DNA from: Rachycentron canadum
Lineage: Eukaryota; Chordata; Actinopteri; Carangiformes; Rachycentridae
Assembly: GCA_038496675.1 (NCBI GenBank)
Contig: CM076661.1
Location: forward strand, 11,502,745 to 11,566,744
Length of the DNA stretch: 64,000 nt
Direction: 5' to 3'
The notes beneath the pieces were generated by a model. The model worked only from the letters and a program-made list of their open reading frames with translations, had not been told where the DNA came from and made no database searches. Each line of letters starts with the position of its first letter. The stretch's first letter is position 1. Shown here one piece after another: positions 1 through 13,700 of this stretch. Made by a program: the position numbers and the translations under genes.

Positions 1-2340
1 ATAAAAAGCCTAGACCAACTATTCTGTCAATTTGCACAGTTTATTAAATCAATCAGTCCATCTCCATTCATATTTAGTAAAGTATTCAATAAATACGTCA
101 CATGCAGGAAGTGGTGATTCCACTGTCTTTATGGCAAGGCAAAGATCACGGTAAATGATTAAAAAGAAAACGTGTTACATGCCCATCCGACAGCCAAATA
201 TCCACAACATGCTCTTAAATGAGGGCAGGTTGGCGCTTGAGGTCAACTGTGTGATGCAGAAATGTTTGCAATTGTCTGCCTTTGACAAACACTGCTTTTA
301 CTCTTTTTGTTGCCAAGACTGGACGAGTAAGGTAAGTCAGTTGAAAGATGCAACTTTGTCTTCTTCACTCCCACCATCACCTTGAAAGCGAAACAAGCGT
401 TGAGACTCTGGTGGACCCACGACATATTCTCATTTAGCGGCTCCGCTGTTGTGGGATGTCATGGCTATTAATTCTATCTGAGCTTCATTAATCCACATTT
501 TCCCATCCAGCCCCCCTGTCCTTAATCATCATTTCAGCCTTTGCCAGCATGGCCTCTGGTGGCCAAATACAACTAGGGTCACAATGTGTTGCCTCAGCAC
601 TCGGGGAGTGTGCCCACATACACATACATACGAAGCACAGATAATAAAACAGGTCATCCATCTCAATCACACAGTATTGGACCGATGTCATTACATTCCT
701 CTCACTGGAGTGAACCATATAAAGTATACACACAAATGTACCTTCACAAACAACTGTTTCAGTGCATAGAGAACTATTACAGACAAAAAGTCGTAACACT
801 TGCCAGGTTGTGACATTCACAAGAATTCGTCTTGAATGGTACTCCTGAGTGATATCTGATTTGTGAAGAAGCTGAAGGTCACTCAGCAGTGAGGAGAGAG
901 GGAGGTAAACGGGAATCAGTGGGGACGCTTTAGAAACGTTAGCTGTTTGGAGAAAAAAAAAGAAAGAAACCCACACTGGCAATTGAGAGGTGGTGAAAGA
1001 ACTGACGACTATCAAGACTGTCTTAGCACAGCTCAGTCCAGGTGGGCGATTGGTTGGAAACCGCTCATTGTTCCAGCAGATCTGAGCTGTTTGCCGTTAT
1101 CTGAATACCAAATGGTTCCAATTTGCTGCGTGAGGGTGGTGGGGGGGAAATACCACGGAGGGGGCCAATACACACAATGGAAACTGGAGAGGGTAATCTG
1201 ATGGAAATCTCTGAATGTTCCTCTCCCTGCTCGCTAAAGGTTAGCCTACTTAACTGCCTGTCTGCTGGGTGGTTGCTTGTTATTCATTCAGAGAGACAGG
1301 CAGACAGAAACACATGAGAGACTGGGTGTATATATAAGAGGAGATCAAGATGGTGGGCGGTAGTTTTGTCAGTTTCAAATGGAAAAAGTAAAATCCCTTG
1401 CCTGTAGAATTTGATATGAAAAAGTTTTATAAAGGTCTTATTTGTCTTTGCTGTCAAAATCATCATTTGACCTTTGACCTCAGCAGCGTCTGTCAGCTAA
1501 GTCTACAACTCAGCCCAGCTCTCCAATCAGATCCTCTTCTTTTCTCTTAATCACCTACACCAGTGAGCAAATAACTACACCGTACTGATCCCACCCATGT
1601 AAAAGTCATTTCTTCTCTTCATCTCAATGCAGACAGCACATAGGAAAGCAATGGAGGGGGTTGGGGGGCTTGTCTGTCTGCATCAGAAGACTGTAAGCAC
1701 ATAGAATAACTGTCGCAGAGCACAGCCAAAAGCCCTTAGCATTGTGACAGAGCAGATGTTAAGAGTAATGACAGTGGAGATTACCCAATAATTGTAGCAG
1801 CGTAAATCATTTCAGAGGGGGGCAGAAAGAAGGAGAGAAGGGGAAGAGAGAGGAGAGCAGGAGGGATGGAACAAAGGAGGATGAACCGTGGCTGAAGCAA
1901 ATAGCACCTTATTGTTGGCATAAAAATGCAAAAGAGGACAATTTATATGCCGCACGTATTTCGTTTTCCTAAATGTTTATAGGCAGACGGCTCATCTGTA
2001 GTTGCATAAAAGGGGAAGCTTCCAGAAATTAGTCCCTGCCACGTTTTGCGGTGATCATGGTGGTGGGGAGTGGTGGTGGTGGTGGTAATGGCGATTATGA
2101 CGACGCGGCTGCTAGTGTTATTGTCAGTGTTTGGGAGCTAATCGCTGTGATGCAAGCTGCTGCCTGAGGCCAAAGATGGAGGACAGAGAGGCCCCTCCAT
2201 CTAAGACTGCGATGACATATTTCTCACTAACATCCCTTAACAATATTGTCCGCCCCAGACCTCCAGCATCGGGCCTCACCGGCATCCTGCCTCCCACAGA
2301 TCACCACAGTCTACATGGGTCAGCAAAACTACAGGGAGCT

Positions 2341-2342
<2 letters not shown>

Positions 2343-2381
<39 letters not shown>
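2343..2381. repeat. (TG)n microsatellite
   Basis: An uninterrupted TG dinucleotide array of about 19 units is seen directly. It is typical of fish intergenic DNA and likely polymorphic in length. Confidence 0.97.
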
Positions 2382-2385
<4 letters not shown>

Positions 2386-2551
2386 GTGAGTGTACGTGTC
2401 TCTCTCACTTGTACTGTTGTCGCCTTGATTGTGTAATAAACTTTATTCAGTTAAGCGTGAATTATTGTTAATTGAACTAAAAAGTAATTTTCTTAATTGA
2501 AACAGAGGGGGGAGGGGCAGACCAGATTAACGATGTGAAAGTGTTTCTCTG

Positions 2552-2584
2552 TCTCTCTCTCTCTCTCTCTCTCGCTCTCTCTCT
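2552..2584. repeat. (TC)n microsatellite
   Basis: A TC dinucleotide array with one CG interruption. It gives a polypurine stretch on the - strand. Confidence 0.95.
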
Positions 2585-3030
2585 CACCATCTCAAGAGTT
2601 TTATCTTGTCTAATTCTTTTTCCCATTACAGTTTTCACCATAATTTTTTTTTCCATAATGCAACTGCAGTAAGAAGCCCATAATCTACTTAGCCTCACAC
2701 CCATCTTAAAAATTGAGACGGGGGGATGCTGAAACATTCCTGAGGAAAAGTAACTGCCTGTGTCCTGCTTGCTTGTTTGTTCAGAGCTTGTAGCCATTCA
2801 TACACACACTTACAATAACAATTAACAGTAAAGTTAATTGCAAATTTAAGAAAATCTGACCATTCACTATCAAGCTCCACTATCATAAAACCTCTTTGTT
2901 GCCATTTATCACTTTAATTTCATAATGATTTTTGATTTCCAGAGGGCGTCACAGACCAACCAATCAGAACAACAAAACATTTGTTCATTTGTTTTCCTTT
3001 TAGACAAAATATGCCACCATTAATGAATTG

Positions 3031-3068
3031 CCAATTAATACTCTCGCAACAACGAGAGTATTAATTGG
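3031..3068. repeat. Perfect inverted repeat, 16-bp arms, 6-nt loop
   Basis: The left arm (3,031-3,046, beginning CCAATTAATACTCTCG) is exactly complementary to the right arm (3,053-3,068), with CAACAA as loop. The stem has no mismatch. The flanks do not extend the pairing and show no obvious target-site duplication. Its function is unknown; it could be a template-switch product or a structured element. Confidence 0.95.
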
Positions 3069-4444
3069 TCGTCTTCACATCAGTGACGGCCATCATTGTC
3101 ACTAAGTGTGTCAGCGAAGCTCCGGTGTCATTTTTATCACATCCACCCCATTTTGTTTGTTTGTTTTTTTTTAATGGTTGCGATTGGCCCAGCTAGCTTT
3201 TGGATGGATGGAAGATCTGATTGGTCTCTTTGACCTCTTTCCACCCAGTTCCCTCTGTTTGTAGACAACCCACAGCAGACAGTGCAGACTTGCTTTCACA
3301 ATCCACCAGTTTCATATAACTACAAAATTATAAGTGAATTAAACTGGACGTCGGACTTGTGAGGGAGAATTGTGAGAAGAGAAAAATGCATCAGCACTGC
3401 AATACATCTTGTTACATTACCTTAATAAATAGCAAAAAATAAAAAAATTAAAAAGTCCTGGAATACACATTGGAGCTCCCTGTGCTGTTAAAACTCATCC
3501 TCTCCTGGTTTTCACATGCTTCATCCATAACACTCTACAAAATACTACTCTAAATCTGAGGGAGAGAGCACCAGGCCCCAAAGAAGAAAGCAATGTTATG
3601 GAATTCAACCCACATACCAGAGCTACTGCAGAGCTTCAGGAAACAGTCACATTCCAGTAAACACATGTGGAATTACCAGGGCAAGAGCTCCTGGTCACCA
3701 GCCTAGCCAAATATTATCTCATACAGAACAATATCACCCTCCTACACAGCAGCTATTGGCTGAGAGGGAGGAAGTGATGTATATTGACTTTTCATTTCGA
3801 TCTTGCTGACTCTGCTGACAAAAGGACCAAACCACTTCCAGCTGCTAAACCTAGAGAAAACAACCACATTCTGCTGAACATGATTCAGCTGCATTTTGTT
3901 TCCCAAATTAGTTTTTTCGTCAAGCACTTGCTTGCTCAACAGCCACAATTGTGAGTCACACAGTGGTTAAAGTAGCTAAATGACACTAACACTATTATCG
4001 CAGAAATATTCCTCTAAAAAAATGATCAGTACATTACATGTAATATAACCAAATGAGGCCTACAAATGGCATAGCTGCTCTTGTTAATGAGATACATGTA
4101 CACAATAAAATAAACATTATCCATCTATTCCTGCTGATCTTCCCACATTAACACATGACCTTTGTAACATGAACATTCTTGTTTAACAATACCGACTGTC
4201 CTCCACTATTTGTCTATCTATAGAGTGTGTCTCAGCCATCTCGCACCTTGTCAGTCATAAAAGCAGTGGAATGGGGGTGGGGAGAGGAGAGGAGGAGGAG
4301 ACAGAGGAGGGGATACGAGGAGTGCCATTACCAGTGTTCTGGACCCGTGTCTTCCCAGGGTGAATAATTACGTCTGACATGTCGTGAATAGGGAGGGACA
4401 TTATCACAGTGATCCTTCGAACCCCCTCTGTGTGTTCCCTCTTG

Positions 4445-4445
<1 letters not shown>

Positions 4446-4489
<44 letters not shown>

Positions 4490-4491
4490 AC
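4446..4491. repeat. (CA)n microsatellite
   Basis: A CA array of over 20 units with one TA interruption near its right end. Confidence 0.96.
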
Positions 4492-5020
4492 ATTAGGGCC
4501 CCTTTGAATGATTTAGGGGGTCTGTTAATAATGCAGGGGCTCCTAGAGCTAATTAGGTAAGTAGCAGAGGGCGCCGGCTGTGACGCCTCAGCTCACTGAT
4601 ACGAGCTGTAAAGGAATGAAGCTCACAACTACTCACACACAGAGTTTAGGTTCATCTTTCACTGCACACACACACACACCACCCCCTAACCTCGGTAGTA
4701 GCCCTGATCATTTTCAAATGGGATGGATAAAATTTGTGCTTACGATTAAGTTTTAATATTGATCATGGCAAAAAAGTGGAGGCCTGCGGCAGCTTCACTG
4801 TTCTACTTCTTTCATTGGCATACATTATGCATTATTAAGTGGATCAGGGAAGGTAATAGGTAACATGACTGTATGCTGTGGCCCTTAGATATTTTGACAA
4901 GCAGTACCAGAGAGGATGAAAGGTAACAGGGATCTGTGTGCGCCAAGAAAATCAGTAGAAAGCGATTATCTTGAGAGGGAACAAGTGGAGGGCCAAGGTG
5001 GGCCTTGTCACGTGTACAAT

Positions 5021-5057
5021 CTGTCTCTCTGTCTCTCTCTCTCTCTCTCTCGCTCTC
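5021..5057. repeat. (TC)n microsatellite
   Basis: A TC-rich array with two G interruptions, preceding GC-rich unique sequence. Confidence 0.93.
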
Positions 5058-5897
5058 CGGCGCCATAGCTGCCAGCCCTGTAAGTGCAGTGTCAGGGTGA
5101 TTAGAGAGCGGCATGGCCCAGACAGAGCACAGCCAACCTCCAGACAAGCCCTCCAGAGACTCAGCGCCACAACAAACCTCTGCCCAGGGTCAAGCCCACA
5201 GGATCCCTGCCTGCAAGATGGGCTCGTTCAGTGCACAACCAAGAACTATCATGTTGAAGAGACTGTGCAGTCCGTGATATACAGCTCTTTTATGCTACCT
5301 TTAGGCTGAGAGCAATTATATTTTAAGTGTCGGTTTGTTTAAATTACACAAACATACATTTTCCCACTTACACTGTGCTATGTAGGAATGCAGATGATTT
5401 ATGTGCAGAGGTTTTGCAATATAACTGAGTGATGCCTCCGCCCCAACACAGCAGTGATGAATTAAGAGCAGTGTGTTCTGCTATCTACTATCTCTATTTA
5501 TATGTATTTTATTTATTTTTGGGTGAACTCACCCTTTGATACGTCAGGTAAGATGAAGGGTATGTGGAGTCTTTACCAGAAGATGAAAATGAATTTTGAA
5601 AATGTTATTTGGTGAAACGTGTATTGATAGAGTGAATGGCATCAGGTTACAAATTGTTTCTCACAACTAAGACACAGAAGCAGCCTCTAAAAACTGTAAG
5701 GAATACATGTATAGTTTACTTCATTTTAACAGTGTTGTTATATACCTACATGTCCAGTGGCTCATCTTGTTCTCCAGGTTCCTGAAGTGTCACTGATAAA
5801 GAGAAAAGGTCCCTTTGACAGCTCCACTACAAACATGGGGGGGTTTCAGAGGCAAAAAACATTTGGCCTCATGCATTAAACTAAACAAATTAAATAT

Positions 5898-5921
5898 AAT
5901 AATAATAATAATAATAATAAT
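5898..5921. repeat. (AAT)n microsatellite
   Basis: An ATA trinucleotide array of about eight units. Confidence 0.93.
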
Positions 5922-7975
5922 GTTGTGTCACTATTAATAAATTGCTACTTATAATAACACACTGATAAAGGTAGCATGCGACCTGGCAGAAAAAGATTTA
6001 TTTTATTTTATCCTAAAAATTTACTTTTGAACGTCTGAACAATAGTTTGTCACTGGCGACTTAATGTCTGCTTACTAGTTTTCTGAGCTTTTGACCCATG
6101 TGTCAAAAACCATTGATGAAGACCATCTCAGAAAAATCTACTGAGTACTGAGGTATTATTTTGTTAAAGTTGATTTTGTTTGTTCTTCGTTTGAAGTCTA
6201 TTTAAATGTGAACAAATTCTGAAATGTATGTATTTAATTGGACAAATTCTTAAATAGTGGCATATTTGTCACATTTTCCTGCAGCATCAGATCAGACTGT
6301 TTCCAGACTCACACACTTTAATGTGATTATTGCATTTATTTAACAATTTATGCAAAAAAAAAACAAAAAAAAAATCATATAGCGGAAGGTCAGTCCAAAA
6401 ATGTTAAACCATTCCTTTAAATCACAAGTATAGAACTGACATCTACAAAAATTTCGGTTGATGGGGGATTATTGTATTTAGTCATTTTCTGACATGGAGG
6501 TTGGTATTTGTGTGTGTGTGGCTGGCAGGGGGATTCATACAAGCATTTCCGCCATATAATCTACTTTTTTTTTTTTTTTTTTTAAATGTTTTAAATGTCT
6601 TCTTTCCAAGTTCCCTGTAGCGCACACTTGTTGACAGATTGCTCATTAGTGTGACACAAACTTTCAGCACCGTCTGCAGTTTCTGGAGTTCACCAGTTCC
6701 CTCTCATCCCACAGCATAAGGGAAAGCTATAGCCTGTCTGTGCTCTACCTGTATGTGATAGCTATGGCCTGAGGGTTGACAGTATCTAATCACAGCCTCA
6801 ACAGGTGGGGAGAGGAGACGGTGCAGACAGCATGGCACCACATGGAATTCCTCCACTATCATAATGCAGATCAAACCACACACACAGTATCCAGCATTTA
6901 TGGTGAATATACACAGCTCTCTACTGTGATACCAAATACAGTAAATAATGCACAGTACATCTTCCAGCACAGATAATATTATAATCTATCATGCTATATA
7001 GTATTACAGTGTGGAAGTATTTTCTGTCATCATCTTTTTAAAAGGATCAAATCCACAAGGATTTATGACAAGCAGGACAGAAACCACAGTGTCCAGGCAT
7101 TTGTTCAAGTGTATACAAACATTATTGCATAAATCTTTACTCATTTACAACCCTGATGTTCCTCAGCACCACTTTTGAAGTCATTTGACCTCATCCTCAC
7201 CTCGACAACACAGACCCTCGTCAGACATAAAAGCCATCAGAGGGGGCAGAAGAAGCCCAACCTCCCCAGGGGACGGAAAAGCAGAGGAGTGGGAGGAGAC
7301 AGAGGAGGAGAAGGAGGAGGATGGGTGTCACTGCCTCCACAAAGCCCTGTTATCCTCCAGATATCAAAGCACTGTACTCCCAGCGTAAAATATCGTCAGA
7401 ATGAGTCACCACAGCGGGAGTTCATCCACTGCCAAAATAAAAGCAGAGACACAGAAAGAAGTTTCGTCATTGTAAAAAATGAGGGCGCACAACCTTGTTC
7501 TTAAAAAATGTTCTTGATATCATACAAAGAAAGTATTGTGTGAGGCATCCTGGTCCCTGAAATGAGCTCAGTGCTTCAAGTGTGAGCAAGACCAGGAAGA
7601 CATGAGACAAAATGTGCTAGTGTTTTCCCACAGTTAGACTGTGTCTGCAGCAATCCCAGATGACAGACAAATAAGGAACATGCATAAAATAGTGTGAAAT
7701 ACAGCAGAATTATAATGTTGTAAATTGACCTGCTGTGATGTCTCCAAGTATTAGTTCTCTTCTCCTTTTTTATTTGCTTTCTAAGGCGGAAGTATTTAGG
7801 ATGTGGGCCAGATGGGTACACAGCACTATTGTATGTTTGACAGAGAGATGACCTTGTTGCGTTGTTGTGTATGTGTATGTGTGTGTGTGTTTAATCAGAC
7901 AGAGAGGGGGGATTAGAGACCAGGCACCTGGCAGGTGGAAACAGTCTGTACTCATCTGATGCCCTCCTGTCTTTC

Positions 7976-7978
<3 letters not shown>

Positions 7979-8007
<29 letters not shown>
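7979..8007. repeat. (CA)n microsatellite
   Basis: A CA array of about 14 units. A shorter GT array lies about 100 bp to the left (around 7,865-7,891), so the two are in inverted orientation and could pair in single-stranded form. Confidence 0.94.
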
Positions 8008-8009
<2 letters not shown>

Positions 8010-9917
8010 GCTTAGTTTTAATGGATCCCAAGTCTAAAAAGATAGGACTGACTGTCATAGAAGTTAAATCTGCCCTCAATCTGATTTTTGATAGAAATAA
8101 GCAAGATGGACAACAATGCAGCATTGACACGGAAGCTAAACAAGATCTGTGCAACCCAGAAGCAACACATTGTGACATTGCTGGCCAGTTTCAGGCGATG
8201 TTATATGTTGTATTAGAGGGCAGTGAATGAAGCTTAACTGGTTTGGCCAACAGGCCTGTTCACACTGCATCAATCAAAACAAATGTGACATTTAATTTTG
8301 GTCACAAATCAGCCATTTTGCTACTGCAAATAGCTATTCATTTCTGTCATACCGCTGCCACCTTAAGGGGCTTCGCCTCCTTTATGGAACGGTTTCGCAG
8401 GGATTGCTACGAAACATTTTTGCAAGGTAAATGAAACTGAAAAATATTAAGCTCAAAAATCATACAGTTCCATCCTGACTCCTGTCAGACCTTCCCAAAA
8501 GAGTTCTAAGCACCCCATCTGTTGTGGGCTGCTCAAAGATAGTAACTCAAATCAAGTCATCAGTGTTAAGTTAAAACAAACTCAGTAATTACCCTAATTA
8601 AGATCTAGCAGATTCCTTTAGATTAAGAGTTGCCTGCATTTGATACTGGAGAGTTGATATCAGAGGCAAGAAAAGAGGATTAGAGGGAGGTCAAGAAGAG
8701 GGATTGGAAGGACAGAGCAGCAAATACATTAATAAATAACAGACGAGGAGTAAAAATTGATTGTTGATTACGCATTAAAATGATAAGGGCTGTTAAGTTT
8801 CAAGTGAATAAGTTATGCATAGGAGGTAAGAAAGGGGAGGGGAGAAACTTCAGGAGGGAGAATAGGAGGGAGGGTATTCGTCTGCGGTACTGATGTGATC
8901 GAGGAGGGCTTTTTTCGGCTGCACCAGGAGTAAATGGCTCTGCAAGCGCCTGTCACTCTGAGGACCAGCATGGGACGATCAGCAATGATGACGGGGGCAC
9001 AGACCTGTGTCAAGATGTTGAACTCGGCTGTCAATCAAACCACTCTGCCCTATGGGATGACAAGAATGGGCCTTGATACGGCTGAAGAGGGAGAGACAGA
9101 GAGAGAGAAAGAGAGAGAGAAAGAGGTGGAGGAGTGATGGAGAGGCAGGAGAGAAATTAGCTGCAGAGAAATGAGAATGAAACCAAGCTGTTTTGCAGTT
9201 GGTTGTTTATTCAATAAATGTAATGGTGTTGTTTAACTTTGTATATGGAAGAAAACTAAACCCACAAGTGATTGTGTAAACCTCATGAAACTTGCATCGT
9301 TCTGTAACAGGCAGGGAAAATTGCAGCTATTCACGTTTCAATTTGGACTTCACCATTGAGCCATCTATCTTAGGAAATTTGATGTCCCACTCCATAGTAG
9401 GCAATACGACACTGTGTGAACTTGTCATCTGATGGTGAGAAAGGCCCATATGAGTCATCTTCCAGCTATCTAAGACTCTAACCCCTCAGGCCTCATGGGA
9501 GCACAGAGGAATGACCAGGGAGCCAGTACATTAGAACACAATGGAAAAAAATAGAAAAACTCTATCCCACAGTCAGTATTCACTAAAACACCAGCAAGCT
9601 GTTTTCAATTAGTGCTCACTGATTCTCAGTGTCGGTCTACCGCATCATTTCAAGTAAAGGCAAGTATAACTTAAAACCACAATGTTTGACTTCACCGAGG
9701 GGAAATCTGTGCTTCTCTGCTCTCTCTGGTCAGTGGTAGCCACTGCAGGAGTCCTGTTGTATCAGTCCTGTAGTAGTCTTCCTCCTATGTTTCACAGATC
9801 TTTTAACCAACTAATACCTCACCTAGATGACCAAGAATATCTGAGCCTACTAAGAGAGCTAAACATCAGAATGAAATCAGAATCTAATGTTAATATTCTG
9901 TGTCTGTTAATATAAAA

Positions 9918-9952
9918 TTCTACCACAGGAGAGATGTTCTCCTGGGGTAGAA
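9918..9952. repeat. Near-perfect hairpin, about 15-bp stem
   Basis: The arm 9,918-9,932 (TTCTACCACAGGAGA) pairs with 9,938-9,952 with a single A/G mismatch, leaving a loop of about 5 nt. No flanking gene or known RNA family is recognised. Confidence 0.85.
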
Positions 9953-10735
9953 GGACAGCGCTTCTTTAATTGTAGAGCGGAGTATATCACATGGTCTGGA
10001 AGTCTGATGTCAAGAATGTAAACAGGCAAGAAAACTTTATTTATGACAGTTTATACAATTATTATAAAAGTCTTTACAGAGATGCAGGTACACAAAGTGC
10101 GTATCAGGGGAGAAATATGGTAAGTTGAGAGAATCATAATAACTTGATACCACTCATCCAAAGTTCGGCACATATCCATGTTCTGGTCTGATGCTTTTCA
10201 ACTGCCACTTTACCGCCAAGTTATTATTTCTAAAGTCATGAATAACAGTGTATGTTCTTTGGTCAAAAATGAGCTCAGCCACATTATCTAGCTCTAGTTG
10301 CAGAGCATACCCCTCTCAGTTGGGTGCATTTTGCAGCAGTAACTGCATGAGGTCTATTCACGTCGTAGTCTGAGCTGGCCAGTGGAGGAACAGCAGCTGG
10401 GGCTCAGTTGCTTGCGCTTGGAGAGAAGGGGTCAGAGATGCAGAAAGATGTACATATTTTATATACACATAAATGCTTTATAGAATTTGTTAGATATTTA
10501 ACAGTTCATTGCCAGGGCTTCATCCAATTTCCCTTTCAACCACACTGTTGTACCAGCGAGTGTTTACATTCCATCATCCCCAGACTTTCCCAGTGTGGGT
10601 CACAATCCAAGAGGGTAGGTTGGCCAAAACCTTTGATCTCGAGATCAGAGTCTGAACTTGTTCTTTGTGCCAGAAATATTTGTATTTGTACTAAGTGTGT
10701 GTGTGTGTGTATGATCGAGAAACAGACAGGTAGGT

Positions 10736-10777
10736 AAAGAGAGAGCGAGAGAGAGAGAGAGACAGAGAGAGAGAGAC
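10736..10777. repeat. GA-rich microsatellite
   Basis: GA dinucleotide repeats with C interruptions, preceded by a short GT array at about 10,697-10,710. Confidence 0.9.
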
Positions 10778-13700
10778 AGCTTTCAGGAGACACTGTGAAC
10801 CAAGAGGAAAAGCCAATGATCTTTCCATGCCCAGATGTACAGTGTCCCTGAGGTGATCAGAGCCGTGACCTGACACTCCAATGTCCCAGCATGCTCAGCA
10901 GATGTGGGTCAACTGACATCTGTTTCTCACTACAGCCTGGGCTCAGCTCAGCTCGGCCCGACCCAACCCTACTGCCATATTCATCCTAATAACCACTCCC
11001 ATAATCACCAGGGATTATTCTAATATTAGTGAGCATGGACACACACACAGACACACACACACACACAGACACAGTGACTGCTCTGATTAAGGTATAGTGC
11101 TCCATATGGTTTTTTGGGGGGATTTGTATGTTTTTAGCCTTTCAGTGAAAAGCCTTGAAAAAGCCAGCTTAGTGAGGACTAAAGAGAGTCCCTGCATAAA
11201 TAATATTGGAAAATAGCCTTGGGGGGTTGGAGGGGTCATGCTGGGGTGAGATGTGGACCAACGAAAGAGGTGCTTTGACAATAAGAACACATCATGTGGC
11301 TGCTGTGCGATGATCTGGCCTTGAAGTTAGGCATCGAGGAGCGACAGTAGTGTGCTATTCTGTCTCCATAAAGGACGGATTATGAACCACTGACAGGATG
11401 TGTGAATCAAGATGGCACACTCACCACACAACAGGACTAGAAAGAGACACTGCAGGGGGCTGTCAAGACAGACCCAGAGCTGGGAGCTGGGAGGATTACC
11501 ATATAATGATGAAAGATGATGAAGACTGATGAATAGCTTGTTGGCGCTTTAGCTATGGGGGAAGGAGGACAACATGCTTCTGTGAGGAACTTGACATTTT
11601 AGAGTGTGGATGCCAGAGCTCAGGGTTTTCCAGTGCAAAGAAATTTGTTGACTTTTTTTTTTCCAGCGTTACTTATAGAATTGATGGCTTGTTTGTGCTT
11701 TTTTTTTTTTTTCAGTGTAAGCAAGCGTTTTTATTTGCCTTGTATGATTTTAACCTCATTACGTTAGGTGCATTCTTAATCTGTGCTACATTTTCCTTTT
11801 TATGTTGTTTGTGAAATTACCCGCCACCCTAGTCTCTCCTTTTTTCCCCCCCAAGAGGTCTATTTGTGGAAGTCATGGCCTGCTGGTGTTTACGACTCTC
11901 ATTGGGCCCCTACCGCTGGTGTTTTTCTCCGTGCACACACGCGCACACACTTGCACGCACAAACATGCGTAGACAGAGGGTCCTTACTGCTGACACTCAA
12001 CTTCATTCTTTGCTGCAGCTGCATCTGTTGTCACCATGGAGACCTTGTTTATTACTTAATCCCCCCACACCCCCACCCCTGCCTCACAAACACACATACA
12101 CACTCACTGTGACAGAGGAAAAGGCAGGCTGCGTCTCCCTCTGTGTTTGATTTGGTCTTATAGGACCCATCAGATCACAGCCCCCAGCAAGCCCAGGCCC
12201 ATATGCACAAACACACACACAGCAGTTGGCCTGGATGGATGCAGCAGGCCCATGCTAAACACAGAGCCATAAGCAGCACAGTACCTAATCACCTCCAGGC
12301 TGGTCTGGATAATGGCATTTGTTAAGGCTTTGACTCAACCTGCGTGAGTAAGGAGGCCAGTCTGGCAACCTTTCCTCTCACACATTACTGATATAAATAG
12401 AGACGCTAACAAATAGCCACACGCAAAAGATGCAAAGCAGAGCAGCGGAGGCATCTTGGTGAGGAGGGCTGAAATTGCAAAGTGTCAGGTGTGTTCATAC
12501 ATACGTGTCCGTGTGTGAGTATCGAGGGCGTTAGTGGAAGGCCATCCTGCTTAGCAGGCGGCAGCATGCAGGCAGGTTTTTCAGGAGAGGGGGAAATCTG
12601 TTATGCAACATGTGAGAGCCTGCTAATCTTGCCGAGCAGCCTGCTCCTCCTGGCCACCTCTCGCCTTGTACACACACAAAGACGCACATGCTCACACACA
12701 CCTCCTGGCCATCTTTCTAGCCATGCATGGCTACACACCCAGGTGGCCTTAATGGGTTTAAGAGCAGTCGGAGATCCTGCTGCAGACCTGAGCCCTCCTG
12801 TCTCCTGTCTCCGCATGTGACTGAACAGGGAGACGCGTGAGAGGTCAAGCGCCAAGAAGTCACCAAAACACACCACAGTGGTAATGTGTTTAAACCCATT
12901 ATAAAACAGCTTTAAGGAAATTGTGCTTTGATTTAACTTGCTGGCAGCCATGGAGAGTGTGCGATAGCCGGCAAGGACACTAACAATGGCATTTAAATCT
13001 TAGTGTATCACAAATTATTGTCCGTGTGGTGGCTGAGTCTTCCTGATTGATCTGGCCTTTGGTATTTGGCAGTTGGTAATTTTTGTTTTTGTCTTCTGAA
13101 GCAAAGGTCATTAGGTGACCTATTGGGGTCAGGTGGCTCCACTCACTTAGCTAACCCTTGACAACATTACTCAGCTTTTTTGGCGTATGCTGACAGGCTC
13201 CCAGCTGAGTGGCTCAGCCTGTAGCAGGCGCACACAGGCACACACCTTTATCAGCATCAAATACACAGCCAGAGGTCCTGTCCAAGTTGACCTCCAGGGG
13301 ATATACATCCTGCAGCCTGCTCTCCTCTGTAAGTCCCTGATCTCACATGTGCTGCTGCACAAGGCTCCTCTGGTGGAGATGCACGTAGAGCAAGGCCTGA
13401 GTTTGTTATTATTCTTTTAGTTTGACAGAGGAATAAATCCAAATTCAGCTTATTAATCAGTTGCTTATCACTGTTCTGCAATGCCAAGCTTCCTTTCAAT
13501 TAGTAAACTCTTTGAACATGTGAATGGAACTAAACTCGGTCGCTCTGAGAAGTCAGCAAAGTGATAGAAGTGCGAGAATATTAACCAATAGCCCATAGAC
13601 TGCAATAGCACAGCACAATCCCTACAACACTGAGAGAGACTTTAAAAGTGGCTTCTTATCAGGAACAGTTCGGCCTTATTTCATTTGTGCCCAGAGCATT

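Larger units (their letters stand above)
1..10000. other. Gene desert upstream of id2, segment 1
   Basis: I see no coding exon here. Open frames are short, lack conserved-looking content, and many run through microsatellites. The segment holds (TG)n, (TC)n, (CA)n and (AAT)n arrays, a purine-rich run at about 1,811-1,867, a perfect 16-bp-stem hairpin at 3,031-3,068, a hairpin at 9,918-9,952, and a block at about 4,492-4,640 with TAATTAG and TTAATAATG cores that resembles an enhancer. In mammals the region 5' of ID2 is also gene-poor and carries long-range regulatory elements and lncRNAs, so the same is inferred here. Confidence 0.7.
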
